A stretch of 57,809 nt of DNA from an uncultured Prevotella sp. (GTDB lineage Bacteria > Bacteroidota > Bacteroidia > Bacteroidales > Bacteroidaceae). Where the stretch lies: assembly GCA_900543975.1 (NCBI GenBank), contig UQTI01000009.1:1-57809 (forward strand). Reading direction: 5' to 3'. Below are positions 57,697-57,809 of this stretch, in pieces (within the stretch, counting starts at the first letter, position 1; the number at the start of each line of letters is the position of its first letter). The notes under the pieces were generated by a model. It was given only the letters and a program-made list of their open reading frames with translations. It did not search any database and had not been told where the DNA came from. Made by a program: the position numbers and the translations under genes.

Positions 57697-57809
57697 AAAA
57701 TAGAAAATAGAAAGACAAAAAGAAAAATCAAAATTCAAAAATAAATAATTGAACTTTCGCATTTAATAAATGGAAATTATCTCAAGCGAGCGTCGCCGAA
57801 GGCGGCGAA
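57697..57809. repeat. Start of another repeat region at the window end
   Basis: A-rich DNA with AAATCAAAATTCAAAAATAA, then TCGCC-GAA-GGCGGCGA at the edge, the same class of short GC hairpin as in the other repeat regions. The element is cut by the window. Confidence 0.5.

Overview
The window looks like chromosomal DNA of a Bacteroidales bacterium, most likely Prevotella or a close relative. Three things point there. The gene content is typical: type III glutamine synthetase, LL-diaminopimelate aminotransferase, an OprO/P-like porin and DUF6080-like membrane proteins. Most intergenic regions carry the Bacteroidetes promoter -7 box TAnnTTTG and few carry Shine-Dalgarno sequences. Intergenic DNA is full of small tandem and hairpin repeats of the kind common in this group. 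Species cannot be fixed from the sequence alone.

Layout. 0-1.3 kb: the 3' end of an IS66-type transposase beside an AraC-family regulator fragment, then a possible structured small RNA. 1.4-9.8 kb: a nitrogen and lysine block, glnN-dapL-dapF on minus and glnB-amtB-asnB on plus. 9.8-10.2 kb: a terminator, then a dense DnaA-box cluster that could be the chromosomal origin. 10.2-23.1 kb: an all-plus envelope-glycan block with two glycosyltransferases, an EptA/sulfatase-fold transferase, two acyltransferase-3 proteins, then UbiA (phosphoribosyl-polyprenol synthase type), a HAD phosphatase, a GtrA-type flippase and three tandem paralogous polytopic proteins. The last six genes resemble the parts of a polyprenyl-phospho-pentose pathway and are the best candidate for an undescribed system. 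23.6-29.5 kb (minus): secreted M28 peptidase, M23-LysM peptidase, recG, ispD and a DJ-1 protein. 29.7-34.4 kb: a MacAB-like exporter with two permeases. 34.5-37.5 kb: an ECF sigma factor, its probable anti-sigma, a Spy-like periplasmic protein, and a divergent porin. 37.7-44.5 kb: a tRNA, a xanthine permease, an OmpA lipoprotein, an AAA/DUF4143 ATPase, rubrerythrin and NAD kinase. 44.7-57.7 kb: an ABC exporter, an AT-rich membrane gene, a SotB-like MFS pump, an M20 deacylase, an acyl-CoA ligase, prfB, a 45-residue membrane protein, a CYTH protein, a VanZ-like protein and two tandem NSS transporters.

Repeats are unusually informative. One family carries a short hairpin whose stem sequence differs between copies but keeps its pairing. 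A second is a palindrome around the word AACCCAAATCGG, clustered near the sigma-factor operon. A third is a 78-bp triplication. GAAGAGTGAAGAATTC-type and CAAAATTCAAAA-type arrays sit between many genes and run into gene ends, where they create false N- and C-terminal extensions. Starts were chosen by domain homology and by excluding translated repeats. No CRISPR array, prophage or rRNA operon was seen.
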